Notes: generated by a model from the sequence alone, not told the origin. A DNA stretch of 64,000 nucleotides from Pseudomonas brassicacearum subsp. brassicacearum (GCF_008801605.1 NZ_VZPJ01000008.1:1-64000); one strand, 5' to 3'. Shown: positions 25,462-34,344, counted from the stretch's first letter. Numbers and translations: made by a program.

Positions 25462-26447
25462 TGTTCGGCTTCTGGAAGACCTGGAAGGCCCTGGAAGCCC
25501 GGGGCATCATGGGCATCAACCGGCGTAACGCCGACTATGTGCTCAAGTACAACAAGCGCAGCCTGTACCCCATCGTCGATGACAAGATCATCACCAAGGA
25601 ACGGGCCATCGCCGCCGGCATTCATGTGCCGGAACTGTACGGGGTGATCTCCACCGAGAAGGAAATCGACAAGCTCGACGAGATCATCGGCGGACGCACC
25701 GACTTCGTGATCAAGCCGGCCCAGGGCGCTGGCGGCGACGGCATCATCGTCATCGCCGACCGCTTCGAAGGCCGCTATCGCACGGTGTCCGGCAAGATCA
25801 TCAGCCATGAGGAAATCGAGCACCATGTCTCCAGCATCCTCACCGGCCTGTATTCCTTGGGTGGGCACCGTGACCGGGCGCTGATCGAATACCGCGTGAC
25901 GCCGGACCAGATCTTCAAGAGCATCAGCTACGAAGGCGTGCCGGACATCCGCATCATTGTACTGATGGGCTATCCGGTGATGGCCATGCTGCGCTTGCCA
26001 ACCCGCCAGTCCGGCGGCAAGGCCAACCTGCACCAAGGCGCCATCGGCGTGGGCGTCGACCTCGCCACCGGCCTGACCCTGCGCGGCACCTGGCTGAACA
26101 ACATCATCACCAAACACCCCGACACCACCAACGCGGTGGACGGCGTGCAACTGCCCTACTGGGACGGTTTCATGAAGCTGGCCGCCGGTTGCTATGAACT
26201 ATGCGGGCTGGGCTACATCGGCGTCGACATGGTGCTGGACCAGGAAAAAGGCCCGTTGATCCTGGAATTGAACGCACGGCCAGGCCTGAACATCCAGATC
26301 GCCAACGACTGCGGCCTGACCTTGCGCACCCACGCGGTGGAAGCCCACCTGGAAGAACTCAAGGCCCGCGGCGTTACCGAAACCGTGGAAGAACGCGTGG
26401 CGTTTGCCCAGGCGTTGTTTGGGCATATTCCGCCGATTGAGGGTTGA
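25461..26447 (+). CDS. Alpha-L-glutamate-ligase-like ATP-grasp protein
   Basis: A 328-residue cytosolic ATP-grasp enzyme related to RimK. Nucleotide- and metal-binding segments are present: DFVIKPAQGAGGDGIIVI (ATP-grasp Lys and Gly-rich loop), KANLHQGAIGVGVDL, and EKGPLILELNARPGLNIQIAN (Mg ligands Glu/Asn). Such enzymes join an amino acid to a carboxylate using ATP. Here it is coupled to a 7TM inactive transglutaminase and a periplasmic retropepsin, so it probably modifies a peptide or envelope component. Substrate and product are unknown. Confidence 0.86.
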   Translation: MFGFWKTWKALEARGIMGINRRNADYVLKYNKRSLYPIVDDKIITKERAIAAGIHVPELYGVISTEKEIDKLDEIIGGRTDFVIKPAQGAGGDGIIVIADRFEGRYRTVSGKIISHEEIEHHVSSILTGLYSLGGHRDRALIEYRVTPDQIFKSISYEGVPDIRIIVLMGYPVMAMLRLPTRQSGGKANLHQGAIGVGVDLATGLTLRGTWLNNIITKHPDTTNAVDGVQLPYWDGFMKLAAGCYELCGLGYIGVDMVLDQEKGPLILELNARPGLNIQIANDCGLTLRTHAVEAHLEELKARGVTETVEERVAFAQALFGHIPPIEG

Positions 26448-26458
26448 GGCTGCCTCCC

Positions 26459-26490
26459 CTGTGGCGAGGGGATTTATCCCCTCGCCACAG
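26459..26490. terminator. Palindromic terminator-like element (CTGTGGCGAGGGGA hairpin)
   Basis: CTGTGGCGAGGGGA-TTTA-TCCCCTCGCCACAG has perfect 14-base arms and lies 12 bases after the ATP-grasp gene. No T-run follows, so it is a REP-class hairpin that may stabilise the 3' end rather than a simple rho-independent terminator. Confidence 0.7.
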
Positions 26491-26613
26491 AGTGTTCACA
26501 CCCAAATATCTTCGATAACCCCATACTTGCCCATCTCCGACATCCCTCTAGGAGCAAATCCTACAGAGGGATTACAATCGCTCCCCCGCCTGAACGGCTG
26601 ACCTGCCCCGCCC

Positions 26614-27957
26614 ATGCCAACCTGCTCCGTACACCCGCTGCCCTACCGCGCCAACCCTGCCGAGTATTTCGCGGCGATCCGTCATGCCCCTGGCAGCGTG
26701 CTGCTCGACAGTGGCCGGCCGAGTGCCGAACGTGGGCGTTACGACCTGCTCAGCGCCTGGCCATTGGTGCAACTGGCGGTGTTGCCGGACGAAAGCGGTA
26801 GCGATTTCCTGCAACGCCTGCGTATTCAGCTGACGCTGCTAGGTGACGCGGAACTACCGACCACGGTGCAATTGCCCTTTGCCGGCGGCCTGATCGGCTA
26901 CTTGAGCTATGACTTCGGCCGACACCTCGAAACCTTGCCTTCCCACGCCAAGGACGACCTGCAACTGCCCGACGCGCGTTTTGGCGTGTACGACTGGGCG
27001 CTGGTCAGCGATCACCAGGCCGGCACCAGCCAATTGGTGTTCCACCCTCATTGTGGCGAAGGCGAACGCCAGCGCCTGATCGCGCTGTTCAGCCAGCCGA
27101 CTGCGACATCCGTTGGCGTCTTCAGCCTCGAAGGACCGATGACCCCCGACCTCAGCGCCGAAGCCTATCGACAGGCCTTCGAACGTATCCAGGCGTATAT
27201 CCAGGCGGGTGACTGCTACCAGGTCAACTTTGCCCAGCGCTTCCGCGCGCCCTGCCAGGGCGATGCCTGGGCCGCTTACCAGGCGCTGCGGACGGCGTGC
27301 CCGACGCCGTTTTCCGGCTTCCAGAGCCTGCCCGATGGCGGCGCGGTGCTGAGCCTGTCCCCCGAACGCTTCGTCAAGGTCAGCGAAGGCCAGGTGGAAA
27401 CCCGGCCGATCAAGGGCACCCGGCCCCGCGGCACAACACCCAGCGAAGACGCGGCCCACGCCGCCGAGCTGCTGGCCAGCCCCAAGGACCGGGCGGAAAA
27501 CCTGATGATCGTCGACCTGCTGCGCAACGACCTGGGCCGCACGTGCCGCATCGGCTCGGTACGGGTGCCGGAGTTGTTCAGCCTGGAAAGCTACCCGAAC
27601 GTGCATCACCTGGTCAGCAGCGTGACCGGCGAGTTGGCTGTGGGTAAAGACGCCCTCGACCTGATTGCCGGCAGCTTTCCCGGCGGCTCGATCACCGGCG
27701 CGCCGAAAATCCGCGCCATGCAAATCATCGACGAACTCGAACCGACCCGACGCGGCCTGTATTGCGGCTCGTTGCTGTACCTGGACGTGCGCGGGGAAAT
27801 GGACAGCTCCATCGCCATCCGCAGTCTGCTGGTCAAGGATGGGCAGGTGTGCTGCTGGGGCGGCGGCGGGATTGTCGCGGACTCGGATTGGGAGGCCGAG
27901 TATCAGGAGTCGATTACCAAGGTGAAGGTGCTGCTGGAAACCTTGCAGAACCTCTGA
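26614..27957 (+). CDS. pabB: Aminodeoxychorismate synthase component I (PabB)
   Basis: A 447-residue chorismate-utilising enzyme that makes 4-amino-4-deoxychorismate for folate, using ammonia from the glutamine amidotransferase PabA (not present here). The diagnostic motif is PIKGTRPRG (about residues 266-274), in which Lys replaces the Ala of anthranilate synthase and forms the covalent intermediate. Other catalytic blocks are VDLLRNDLGR and FPGGSITGAPKIRAMQIID. The gene order pabB-thrH-cysH is typical of pseudomonads. Confidence 0.95.
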   Translation: MPTCSVHPLPYRANPAEYFAAIRHAPGSVLLDSGRPSAERGRYDLLSAWPLVQLAVLPDESGSDFLQRLRIQLTLLGDAELPTTVQLPFAGGLIGYLSYDFGRHLETLPSHAKDDLQLPDARFGVYDWALVSDHQAGTSQLVFHPHCGEGERQRLIALFSQPTATSVGVFSLEGPMTPDLSAEAYRQAFERIQAYIQAGDCYQVNFAQRFRAPCQGDAWAAYQALRTACPTPFSGFQSLPDGGAVLSLSPERFVKVSEGQVETRPIKGTRPRGTTPSEDAAHAAELLASPKDRAENLMIVDLLRNDLGRTCRIGSVRVPELFSLESYPNVHHLVSSVTGELAVGKDALDLIAGSFPGGSITGAPKIRAMQIIDELEPTRRGLYCGSLLYLDVRGEMDSSIAIRSLLVKDGQVCCWGGGGIVADSDWEAEYQESITKVKVLLETLQNL

Positions 27958-27984
27958 ACAGACCCCAGGCCTGACACAAGACCT

Positions 27985-28073
27985 TGTGGGAGCGAGCTTG
28001 CTCGCGATTGCGTTGGGTCAGCAGCCTTTGTGCTAACTGACACACCGCTATCGCGAGCAAGCTCGCTCCCACA
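27985..28073. repeat. Paired REP element (TGTGGGAGCGAGC family) between pabB and thrH
   Basis: TTGTGGGAGCGAGCTTGCTC opens the unit and GAGCAAGCTCGCTCCCACA closes it around a 45-base core. It separates the convergent pabB and thrH genes, a common place for REP units and possibly a shared transcript end. Confidence 0.9.
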
Positions 28074-28084
28074 GGGGATTGGGT

Positions 28085-28702
28085 TTACAGGTTGAGGCTG
28101 CGGTTCGAAGCCTTGAGAAATTCCTGCTTCAACTCGGCAAAGCTGTGCACCGCCGGGAATTGCGGGAATTCACGGATCACGTTTTCAGGCGCATGGAACA
28201 GAATCCCCGCATCGGCTTCGCCCAGCATCGTTGTGTCGTTGTAGGAATCCCCCGCCGCGATCACCCGGTAGTACAGGCTCTTGAAGGACAGGACCGACTG
28301 GCGCTTGGGATCTTTCTGACGCAACTGGTAGCCGGTCACCCGCCCGCTGTCATCGGTAATCAAGCGATGGCAGAGCAACGTCGGGAAGCCCAACTGGCGC
28401 ATCAACGGCTGGGAAAATTCGTAGAACGTGTCGGAAAGAATCACCACCTGGAAGCGCTCACGCAGCCAGTCGACGAATTCTATGGCGCCGTCCAGCGGCT
28501 TGAGGGTGGCGATGACTTCCTGGATGTCGGAAAGCTTGAGGCCGTGTTCATCGAGGATGCGCAACCGTTGCTTCATCAGCACGTCGTAGTCGGGAATGTC
28601 CCGAGTGGTTGCCCTGAGGGAGTCAATCCCGGTTTTTTCAGCGAAGGCGATCCAGATCTCCGGGACCAGTACACCTTCCAGGTCGAGACAGGCAATTTCC
28701 AC
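28085..28702 (-). CDS. thrH: Bifunctional phosphoserine phosphatase/homoserine phosphotransferase ThrH
   Basis: A 205-residue HAD-superfamily enzyme that can hydrolyse phosphoserine or move its phosphate to homoserine. HAD motif I is CLDLEGVLVPE (nucleophile Asp), motif II VVILSDTFYEF, and motif IV VIAAGDSYNDTTML. Translation starts at a GTG at 28702, preceded by GGGAG; this gives the same 205-residue length as the P. aeruginosa protein. The open frame beyond it to 28786 has no support. It is convergent with pabB and divergent from cysH. Confidence 0.94.
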   Translation of the reverse strand: MEIACLDLEGVLVPEIWIAFAEKTGIDSLRATTRDIPDYDVLMKQRLRILDEHGLKLSDIQEVIATLKPLDGAIEFVDWLRERFQVVILSDTFYEFSQPLMRQLGFPTLLCHRLITDDSGRVTGYQLRQKDPKRQSVLSFKSLYYRVIAAGDSYNDTTMLGEADAGILFHAPENVIREFPQFPAVHSFAELKQEFLKASNRSLNL

Positions 28703-28876
28703 AAGACACTCCCATTTTTTCTGATGTTTATCGGTTGAGCGAACAAAAGGCTTGCCGACTCTAGCCATTCGTCGAAGCCTGCGCAACGCACAGGAACGCG
28801 CCAGCCCCGACAGCTTTTGTTACCATCAGCCCCATATAGAGCGCCCAGCGCCACCGACCTGTAGGAAACCGCCCTG

Positions 28877-29620
28877 ATGAGCCCATCGTTTGACGTCGTG
28901 GAACTCGCCACGACCTATGCCAACAAGTCCCCGCAGGACATCCTCAAACTGGCCTTCGCCGAATTCGGCGACGAGCTGTGGATATCCTTCAGCGGCGCCG
29001 AAGACGTGGTGCTGGTGGACATGGCCTGGAAACTGAACAAGAACGTCAAGGTGTTCAGCCTCGACACCGGCCGCCTGCACCCGGAAACCTATCGTTTCAT
29101 CGACCAGGTGCGCGAGCACTACAAGATCGACGTCGAGCTGGTTTCGCCGGACTACACGAAACTTGAACCCTTCGTGAAGGAAAAAGGCCTGTTCAGCTTC
29201 TACAAGGACGGTCACGGCGAGTGCTGCGGCATCCGCAAGATCGAACCATTGCGGCGCAAACTGACCGATGTCCGCGCCTGGGCCACCGGCCAGCGCCGCG
29301 ACCAGAGCCCCGGCACCCGCAGCCAGGTGGCGGTGTTGGAAATCGACACGGCGTTTTCCACTCCGGAGCGTACCCTGTACAAGTTCAACCCCCTGTCGCA
29401 GATGACCAGCGAAGAAGTCTGGGGTTACATCCGCATGCTGGAGCTGCCTTACAACAGCCTGCATGAACGCGGTTTCATCAGCATCGGCTGCGAGCCCTGC
29501 ACCCGCCCGGTGCTGCCAAACCAGCACGAGCGCGAAGGCCGTTGGTGGTGGGAAGAAGCCACGCAGAAAGAATGCGGGCTGCATGCCGGTAACATCATCG
29601 CCAAATCCAAGACCGTCTAA
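28877..29620 (+). CDS. cysH: Adenylyl-sulfate reductase CysH ([4Fe-4S] type)
   Basis: A 247-residue enzyme of sulfate assimilation that reduces APS to sulfite with thioredoxin as donor. The PP-loop region is WISFSGAEDVVLVDMAW. The cluster-binding cysteines show as GECCGIRK and GCEPCTRP, the CC-CxxC arrangement that marks APS reductases rather than the cluster-free PAPS enzyme. The catalytic Cys is in the C-terminal KECGLH. An AT-rich hairpin terminator follows directly. Confidence 0.95.
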   Translation: MSPSFDVVELATTYANKSPQDILKLAFAEFGDELWISFSGAEDVVLVDMAWKLNKNVKVFSLDTGRLHPETYRFIDQVREHYKIDVELVSPDYTKLEPFVKEKGLFSFYKDGHGECCGIRKIEPLRRKLTDVRAWATGQRRDQSPGTRSQVAVLEIDTAFSTPERTLYKFNPLSQMTSEEVWGYIRMLELPYNSLHERGFISIGCEPCTRPVLPNQHEREGRWWWEEATQKECGLHAGNIIAKSKTV

Positions 29621-29639
29621 GCGTCCGCCGCACCCTGTA

Positions 29640-29672
29640 CACAAAAATGTCACTACAAGTGGCATTTTTGTG
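29640..29672 (+). terminator. Hairpin terminator after cysH
   Basis: ACAAAAATGTCAC-TACAA-GTGGCATTTTTGT forms a stem of about 12 pairs (one mismatch) whose arms carry A and T runs, so it can stop transcription from either side. It begins about 20 bases past the cysH stop codon. Confidence 0.75.
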
Positions 29673-29894
29673 TGCACTTATTACGTTACTGCCCCCAAAG
29701 GTTACACACACCTTCCCGCCTCGCCTGCCCTTCCAACTCCACTGGCGTTCGCCAAAAAATAAATACCTGTTTAAACGGTCAGTTTTAAATCACGGTATTT
29801 CAGTTAGTTACTCAACGATCATAACAAAACGAAATTAGTGCTTCTTCGAATAGATCCGTAAGTGGCATAGATCTGGCTTTAGTCGACACGTGTT

Positions 29895-29904
29895 TTGTAT
29901 ACAA
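29895..29904. promoter_or_regulatory. TTGTATACAA palindrome in the AT-rich leader of the NCS1 transporter gene
   Basis: TTGTATACAA is a perfect 10-base palindrome, in the AT-rich stretch 29760-29930, about 170 bases upstream of the transporter. It has the same TTGT-NN-ACAA layout as the prp sites and fits a GntR-type operator. The rest of 29673-30072 shows no gene; it is notably AT-rich relative to its surroundings and probably holds the promoter. Confidence 0.4.
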
Positions 29905-30072
29905 CTTATATAAAACATACACACACTTTAGATCCGCAAGCCTGAAGCGCCCTATCCCGTACAGGCTGCAGATGCCCCGTAATCAATGATGCTCGCCCGC
30001 CGCGACGAAGATTTGTCGAGCTCCGCGCTCATGCACAGTCATCGCTGCGCCGAGAATCAGGAGCCTGCCGGA

Positions 30073-31602
30073 ATGCGTACAAGTCTCTCCAATAACATCG
30101 CGCTGGATCTGCCCTCCACCACCACGGCCCTCGACGACAACACTGCCGCGTCCCTGGCCCTGAGCCCGAGGCTGCACAACAAAGACCTGGCGCCGACCAA
30201 GGCCGAAGGTCGACGCTGGGGTCGCTACAGCATCTTTGCCCTGTGGACCAACGACGTGCACAACATCGCCAACTACTCCTTCGCCATCGGCCTCTATGCC
30301 CTGGGCCTGGGTGGCTGGCAGATCTTGCTGTCCCTCGGGATAGGCGCGGCGCTGGTGTATGGCTTCATGAACCTGTCCGGCTACATGGGCCAGAAAACCG
30401 GGGTGCCGTTCCCGGTGATCAGCCGGATCAGCTTCGGGATCCATGGCGCGCAGATTCCGGCCTTGATCAGGGCGGTCATCGCCATTGCCTGGTTCGGTAT
30501 CCAGACCTACCTGGCGTCGGTGGTGTTCCGGGTGTTGCTGGTGGCGATCCACCCGAGCTTCGCCGACTACGACCACGACTCGATCCTCGGCCTGTCGAGC
30601 CTGGGCTGGGTGTGTTTCGTGGCGATCTGGTTCGTGCAACTGGTGATCCTGGCCTACGGCATGGAAACAGTGCGCCGCTACGAAGGTTTTGCCGGGCCGG
30701 TGATCCTGGTGACTGTCGCCGCCCTGGCCGGTTGGATGTATACCCAGGCCGACGCCACCATTGCCTGGTCGATCCGCGAACCGCTGACCGGAGGCGAGAT
30801 GTGGCGCAATATCTTTGCCGGTGGCGCGCTGTGGCTGTCGATCTACGGCACCTTGATTCTCAATTTCTGCGACTTCGCCCGCTCCTCGCCGTGCCGCCGG
30901 ACCATCGTCGTCGGCAATTTCTGGGGCCTGCCGGTGAACATCCTGGTGTTTGCCGGGATCACCATCCTGCTCTGCGGTGCGCAGTTCCAGATCAATGGGC
31001 AAATCATTGAAAGCCCGACCCAGGTGATTGCCTCGATCCCCAACACCTTCTTCCTCGTGTTGGGCTGCCTGGCCTTCCTGATCGTCACCGTGGCGGTGAA
31101 CATCATGGCCAACTTCGTCGCCCCGGCCTTTGTGCTCAGCAACCTGGCGCCCAAATACCTGACCTTCCGCCGCGCCGGGTTGATCAGCGCCGCCATTGCC
31201 GTGCTGATCCTGCCGTGGAACCTCTACAACAGCCCGCTGGTGATCGTGTATTTCCTGTCCGGCCTCGGCGCCCTGCTCGGGCCGCTGTACGGCGTGATCA
31301 TGGTCGACTACTGGCTGCTGCGAAAAGGCCGCATCAACGTGCCGCAACTGTATAGCGAGGACCCAAACGGGGCGTATTTCTACAGCAATGGAGTCAACCT
31401 GCGGGCGGTGGCAGCGTTCATTCCAGCGGCGCTGATCGCGATCATCCTGGCGCTGGTGCCTGGTTTTGACAGCGTTTCACCATTCTCCTGGCTGATTGGC
31501 GCTTCGATTGCAGGGCTGCTGTACCTGATCATCGCCAAGCGCCAGCCGTACTACGAGGACGTCAGCGGCGAATCCATCGCTGTGGATAACGTCAATCATT
31601 GA
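30073..31602 (+). CDS. NCS1-family nucleobase/allantoin-type transporter
   Basis: A 509-residue inner-membrane symporter of the nucleobase:cation symporter-1 family. About twelve hydrophobic segments begin near residue 60 (YSIFALWTNDVHNIANYSFAIGLYALG, a conserved opening in which NDV and N residues line the substrate site). Later blocks include CDFARSSPCRRTIVVGNFWGLP and GPLYGVIMVDYWLLRKG, typical of PucI/HyuP-type carriers. The start at 30073 has AGGAG upstream. The next gene encodes a hydantoin/allantoin-type racemase, so hydantoin, allantoin or a related purine product is the likely cargo. Confidence 0.88.
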   Translation: MRTSLSNNIALDLPSTTTALDDNTAASLALSPRLHNKDLAPTKAEGRRWGRYSIFALWTNDVHNIANYSFAIGLYALGLGGWQILLSLGIGAALVYGFMNLSGYMGQKTGVPFPVISRISFGIHGAQIPALIRAVIAIAWFGIQTYLASVVFRVLLVAIHPSFADYDHDSILGLSSLGWVCFVAIWFVQLVILAYGMETVRRYEGFAGPVILVTVAALAGWMYTQADATIAWSIREPLTGGEMWRNIFAGGALWLSIYGTLILNFCDFARSSPCRRTIVVGNFWGLPVNILVFAGITILLCGAQFQINGQIIESPTQVIASIPNTFFLVLGCLAFLIVTVAVNIMANFVAPAFVLSNLAPKYLTFRRAGLISAAIAVLILPWNLYNSPLVIVYFLSGLGALLGPLYGVIMVDYWLLRKGRINVPQLYSEDPNGAYFYSNGVNLRAVAAFIPAALIAIILALVPGFDSVSPFSWLIGASIAGLLYLIIAKRQPYYEDVSGESIAVDNVNH

Positions 31603-31662
31603 TTGCTCAAGCGGCCCGCCAGGTTCGGGCCACTTATTTTTATGTGTTAAGGAGGACAGCTC

Positions 31663-32391
31663 ATGCGAATTCTCGTGGTCAACGTCAACACCACCGAATC
31701 CATCACCCAGGCCATCGCCCGCCAGGCCCAGGCCGTCGCCGCCCCGGGCACCGAGATCGTCGGGCTCACGCCGCATTTCGGTGCCGACTCGATCGAGGGC
31801 AATTTTGAAAGTTACCTGGCGGCCATCGCGGTGATGGACCGGGTGATGTCCTACGACCAGCCGTTCGACGCGGTGATCCAGGCCGGTTATGGCGAACACG
31901 GTCGTGAAGGCTTGCAGGAACTGCTCAACGTGCCGGTGGTGGACATCACCGATGCCGGCGCCAGCACCGCCATGTTCCTCGGCCACGCTTACTCGGTGGT
32001 CACCACCCTGGACCGCACCGTGCCGCTGATCGAAGACCGGCTCAAGCTGTCCGGCCTGTTCGACCGCTGCGCCTCGGTACGGGCCAGTGGTTTGGCGGTG
32101 CTTGAACTGGAGCAGGATCCGCAACGGGCGATTGAAGCCATCGTCCAACAGGCTGAACTGGCGGTGAGCCAGGACAAGGCCGAAGTGATCTGCCTGGGCT
32201 GCGGCGGCATGGCCGGGCTCGACGAGCAGATCCGCCAGCGCACCGGCGTGCCGGTGGTCGATGGGGTGACGGCGGCGGTGACCATTGCCGAAGCGCTGGT
32301 GCGGCTGGGGTTGTCGACGTCGAAAGTACGCACTTACGCGACGCCTCGGCCCAAGACCATCATTGGCTGGCCGGGGCGGTTTGGGCGGTGA
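31663..32391 (+). CDS. Hydantoin/allantoin racemase-like protein (Asp/Glu racemase superfamily)
   Basis: A 242-residue cofactor-independent racemase. The opening RILVVNVNTTESIT and the two catalytic cysteines, in DRCASVRASGLAVL context and in VICLGCGGMAGLDEQI, follow the HyuE/HpxA pattern; DAVIQAGYGEHGREGLQEL is also family-like. It interconverts enantiomers of hydantoins or allantoin. A strong AAGGAGGA ribosome-binding site precedes it and it follows the NCS1 transporter by 60 bases, so both probably serve the same substrate. A hydantoinase gene is not within the window. Confidence 0.85.
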   Translation: MRILVVNVNTTESITQAIARQAQAVAAPGTEIVGLTPHFGADSIEGNFESYLAAIAVMDRVMSYDQPFDAVIQAGYGEHGREGLQELLNVPVVDITDAGASTAMFLGHAYSVVTTLDRTVPLIEDRLKLSGLFDRCASVRASGLAVLELEQDPQRAIEAIVQQAELAVSQDKAEVICLGCGGMAGLDEQIRQRTGVPVVDGVTAAVTIAEALVRLGLSTSKVRTYATPRPKTIIGWPGRFGR

Positions 32392-32419
32392 GTTCACGGC
32401 TTTAGACCGAAGTGTCCCG

Positions 32420-32513
32420 AATCGCGAGCAAGCTCGCTCCCACAGGTTTTTGTGTCGTGTGCACATGTTGTGAACACCCGTAAACCCATGTGGGAGCGAG
32501 TTTGCTCGCGATT
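32420..32513. repeat. Paired REP element in inverted order
   Basis: ATCGCGAGCAAGCTCGCTCC at the left and TGTGGGAGCGAGTTTGCTCG at the right face outward relative to other pairs in this window, with a TGT-rich core. It lies between the convergent racemase and LysR genes. Confidence 0.88.
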
Positions 32514-32539
32514 GGGGCCAACTCGATTCCAAGCCCGAC

Positions 32540-33463
32540 TCAAACCGCACTGAACCGCCGCGCCAACCCCTGCTCGGAAAACTGCTCGATGATGAAATCC
32601 ACAAACGCCCGGGTCTTGCCCGGCAACAGTTTGTGTTCGGCGTAGTAGATGGAGATGTTGCCATCGTCGACATACCAGTCCGGCAGCACCCGCTGCAGAG
32701 TCCCGTTTTCCAGGAAGGGAACGGCGATCGGCATGCTCACCAGGCCGATGCCCAACCCTTGGGCGGCGGCCGCGCAGTCGGCTTCCGAATCACTCATGGT
32801 CATGCGCGTCTTGAGCGTCAGCGGGCTGTGTTCCCGATTGCGGCTGGTCAGTTGCCAGGAACGCACCCGCCCGGTCTGTGGTGAGCGAATCAGGATGCCT
32901 TGATGCAGTGACAGATCTTCCGGTTCTGTCACGGCGGCATGCGCTTGCAGATAGTCCGTTGATGCAACCAGCACCCGATGAGCCACCGTCAACTTGCGCG
33001 CCACCACCCCCTGGGGCAGCTCGAAACCGCCGCCGATGGCGGCATCGAAGCCCTGGCCGATCAGGTCCACCTGGCGATTATCGAAATGCCAGTCGGGGTT
33101 GATCGCCGGATAACGTCGCAGAAACTCCCCCAGCAACGGCACGACATACAATCGACCGAACGCCGTGCCCATGCTCACTTTCAGCGTCCCCGCCGGTTGC
33201 CCGCCGGCGCTGGCCAGGTTGGCGACGGCGTTCTGGATGGTGTTGAAGCTGCTACCGACTTCCCCCAAGAACAACTGGCCGGCTTCGGTCAGCCTCAGGC
33301 TTCGGGTGCTACGCTGGAACAGGCGTACGCCCATTCGCGCCTCCAGCTTGGCGACGCTTTTACCCACCGCGGCCGGGGTCACGCTCAGACGTCGCGCCGC
33401 CTCGGCAAAGCTGCCGACTTCGGCACTGCGCACGAAGCATTCGATACTGTTGAAGGTCTCCAT
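32540..33463 (-). CDS. LysR-family transcriptional regulator
   Basis: A 307-residue regulator with the N-terminal winged helix-turn-helix (AEVGSFAEAARRLSVTPAAVGKSVAKLEARMGVRLFQRSTRSL) and a periplasmic-binding-like effector domain. It belongs to the CrgA/DsdC-like group that often controls a neighbouring SDR. I chose the start at METFNSIE (33463). A perfect dyad TCTAAAC-N5-GTTTAGA lies just upstream, between it and the divergent SDR gene, and is its probable binding site. Confidence 0.9.
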   Translation of the reverse strand: METFNSIECFVRSAEVGSFAEAARRLSVTPAAVGKSVAKLEARMGVRLFQRSTRSLRLTEAGQLFLGEVGSSFNTIQNAVANLASAGGQPAGTLKVSMGTAFGRLYVVPLLGEFLRRYPAINPDWHFDNRQVDLIGQGFDAAIGGGFELPQGVVARKLTVAHRVLVASTDYLQAHAAVTEPEDLSLHQGILIRSPQTGRVRSWQLTSRNREHSPLTLKTRMTMSDSEADCAAAAQGLGIGLVSMPIAVPFLENGTLQRVLPDWYVDDGNISIYYAEHKLLPGKTRAFVDFIIEQFSEQGLARRFSAV

Positions 33464-33472
33464 GAGCCTCAC

Positions 33473-33491
33473 TCTAAACTTTTGGTTTAGA
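33473..33491. promoter_or_regulatory. LysR-type operator dyad TCTAAAC-N5-GTTTAGA
   Basis: Perfect seven-base arms (33473-33479 and 33485-33491) around TTTTG contain the T-N11-A core of LysR sites. The dyad starts 9 bases upstream of the LysR start codon and about 98 bases from the divergent SDR gene. Confidence 0.7.
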
Positions 33492-33588
33492 CAGACTATA
33501 GCAATGACGGTCTACACAGCCCACGGCACCTTCTTGATACTCGCCCCATCACCGCGGCATCTCGCCCCGGCACTTTTTGGAGATCATC

Positions 33589-34335
33589 ATGAGTAACCAA
33601 GCACTGAGCGGTAAAGTCGCCTTGATCCAGGGCGGTTCTCGCGGCATCGGCGCCGCCATCGTCAAACGCCTGGCAGCAGAAGGCGCCGCCGTAGCCTTCA
33701 CCTACGTCAGCTCTGGCGCAAAATCTGAAGAACTGCAGAACAGCATCACCGCTGCAGGCGGCAAGGCCCTGGCGATCAAGGCCGACAGCGCCGACGCCGA
33801 GGCCATCCGTAACGCCGTCGCGGCCACCGTCGAGGCTTTTGGCCGATTGGACATCCTGGTCAACAATGCTGGCGTGCTGGCGATAGGGCCGCTGGATGAA
33901 TTCAAACTCGAAGATTTCGACCAGACCCTGGCCATCAACGTGCGCAGCGTGTTCATCGCCACTCAGGCCGCTGCGCGGCACATGGGCGAAGGGGGCCGGA
34001 TCATCAACATCGGCAGCACCAACGCCGACCGCATGCCCTTCGCCGGCGGCGGGCCCTATGCCATGAGCAAGGCCGCGCTGGTGGGCCTGACCAAAGGCCT
34101 GGCCCGTGACCTCGGCCCACGCGGCATCACCGTCAACAACGTGCAGCCCGGCCCGGTGGACACCGACATGAACCCGGCCGACAGCGAATTCGCCTCCAGC
34201 CTGATGTCGCTGATGGCTGTCGGGCGCTACGGCAACGTCGATGAAATCGCCAGCTTCGTCGCCTACCTGGCAGGGCCGGAAGCCGGTTACATCACCGGCG
34301 CCAGCCTGACCATCGACGGTGGTTTCGGCGCCTGA
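33589..34335 (+). CDS. Short-chain dehydrogenase/reductase (classical SDR)
   Basis: A 248-residue NAD(P)H oxidoreductase with all classical motifs: QGGSRGIGAAIVKRL (cofactor loop), DILVNNAG, IINIGST with the catalytic Ser, and YAMSKAALVGL with Tyr/Lys. The end ITGASLTIDGGFGA is typical of FabG-like SDRs. The start at MSNQAL follows TTGGAG; an ATG 12 bases upstream is possible. It is divergent from the LysR gene, which probably controls it. Such pairs often deal with quinones or ketones; no substrate can be assigned. Confidence 0.9.
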   Translation: MSNQALSGKVALIQGGSRGIGAAIVKRLAAEGAAVAFTYVSSGAKSEELQNSITAAGGKALAIKADSADAEAIRNAVAATVEAFGRLDILVNNAGVLAIGPLDEFKLEDFDQTLAINVRSVFIATQAAARHMGEGGRIINIGSTNADRMPFAGGGPYAMSKAALVGLTKGLARDLGPRGITVNNVQPGPVDTDMNPADSEFASSLMSLMAVGRYGNVDEIASFVAYLAGPEAGYITGASLTIDGGFGA

Positions 34336-34344
34336 TACAGGCAT

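Noticed and set aside
29983..31347. 454-residue minus-strand frame over the NCS1 transporter
   Set aside because: Very rich in His, Gln and Arg, as expected of the antisense of a membrane protein.
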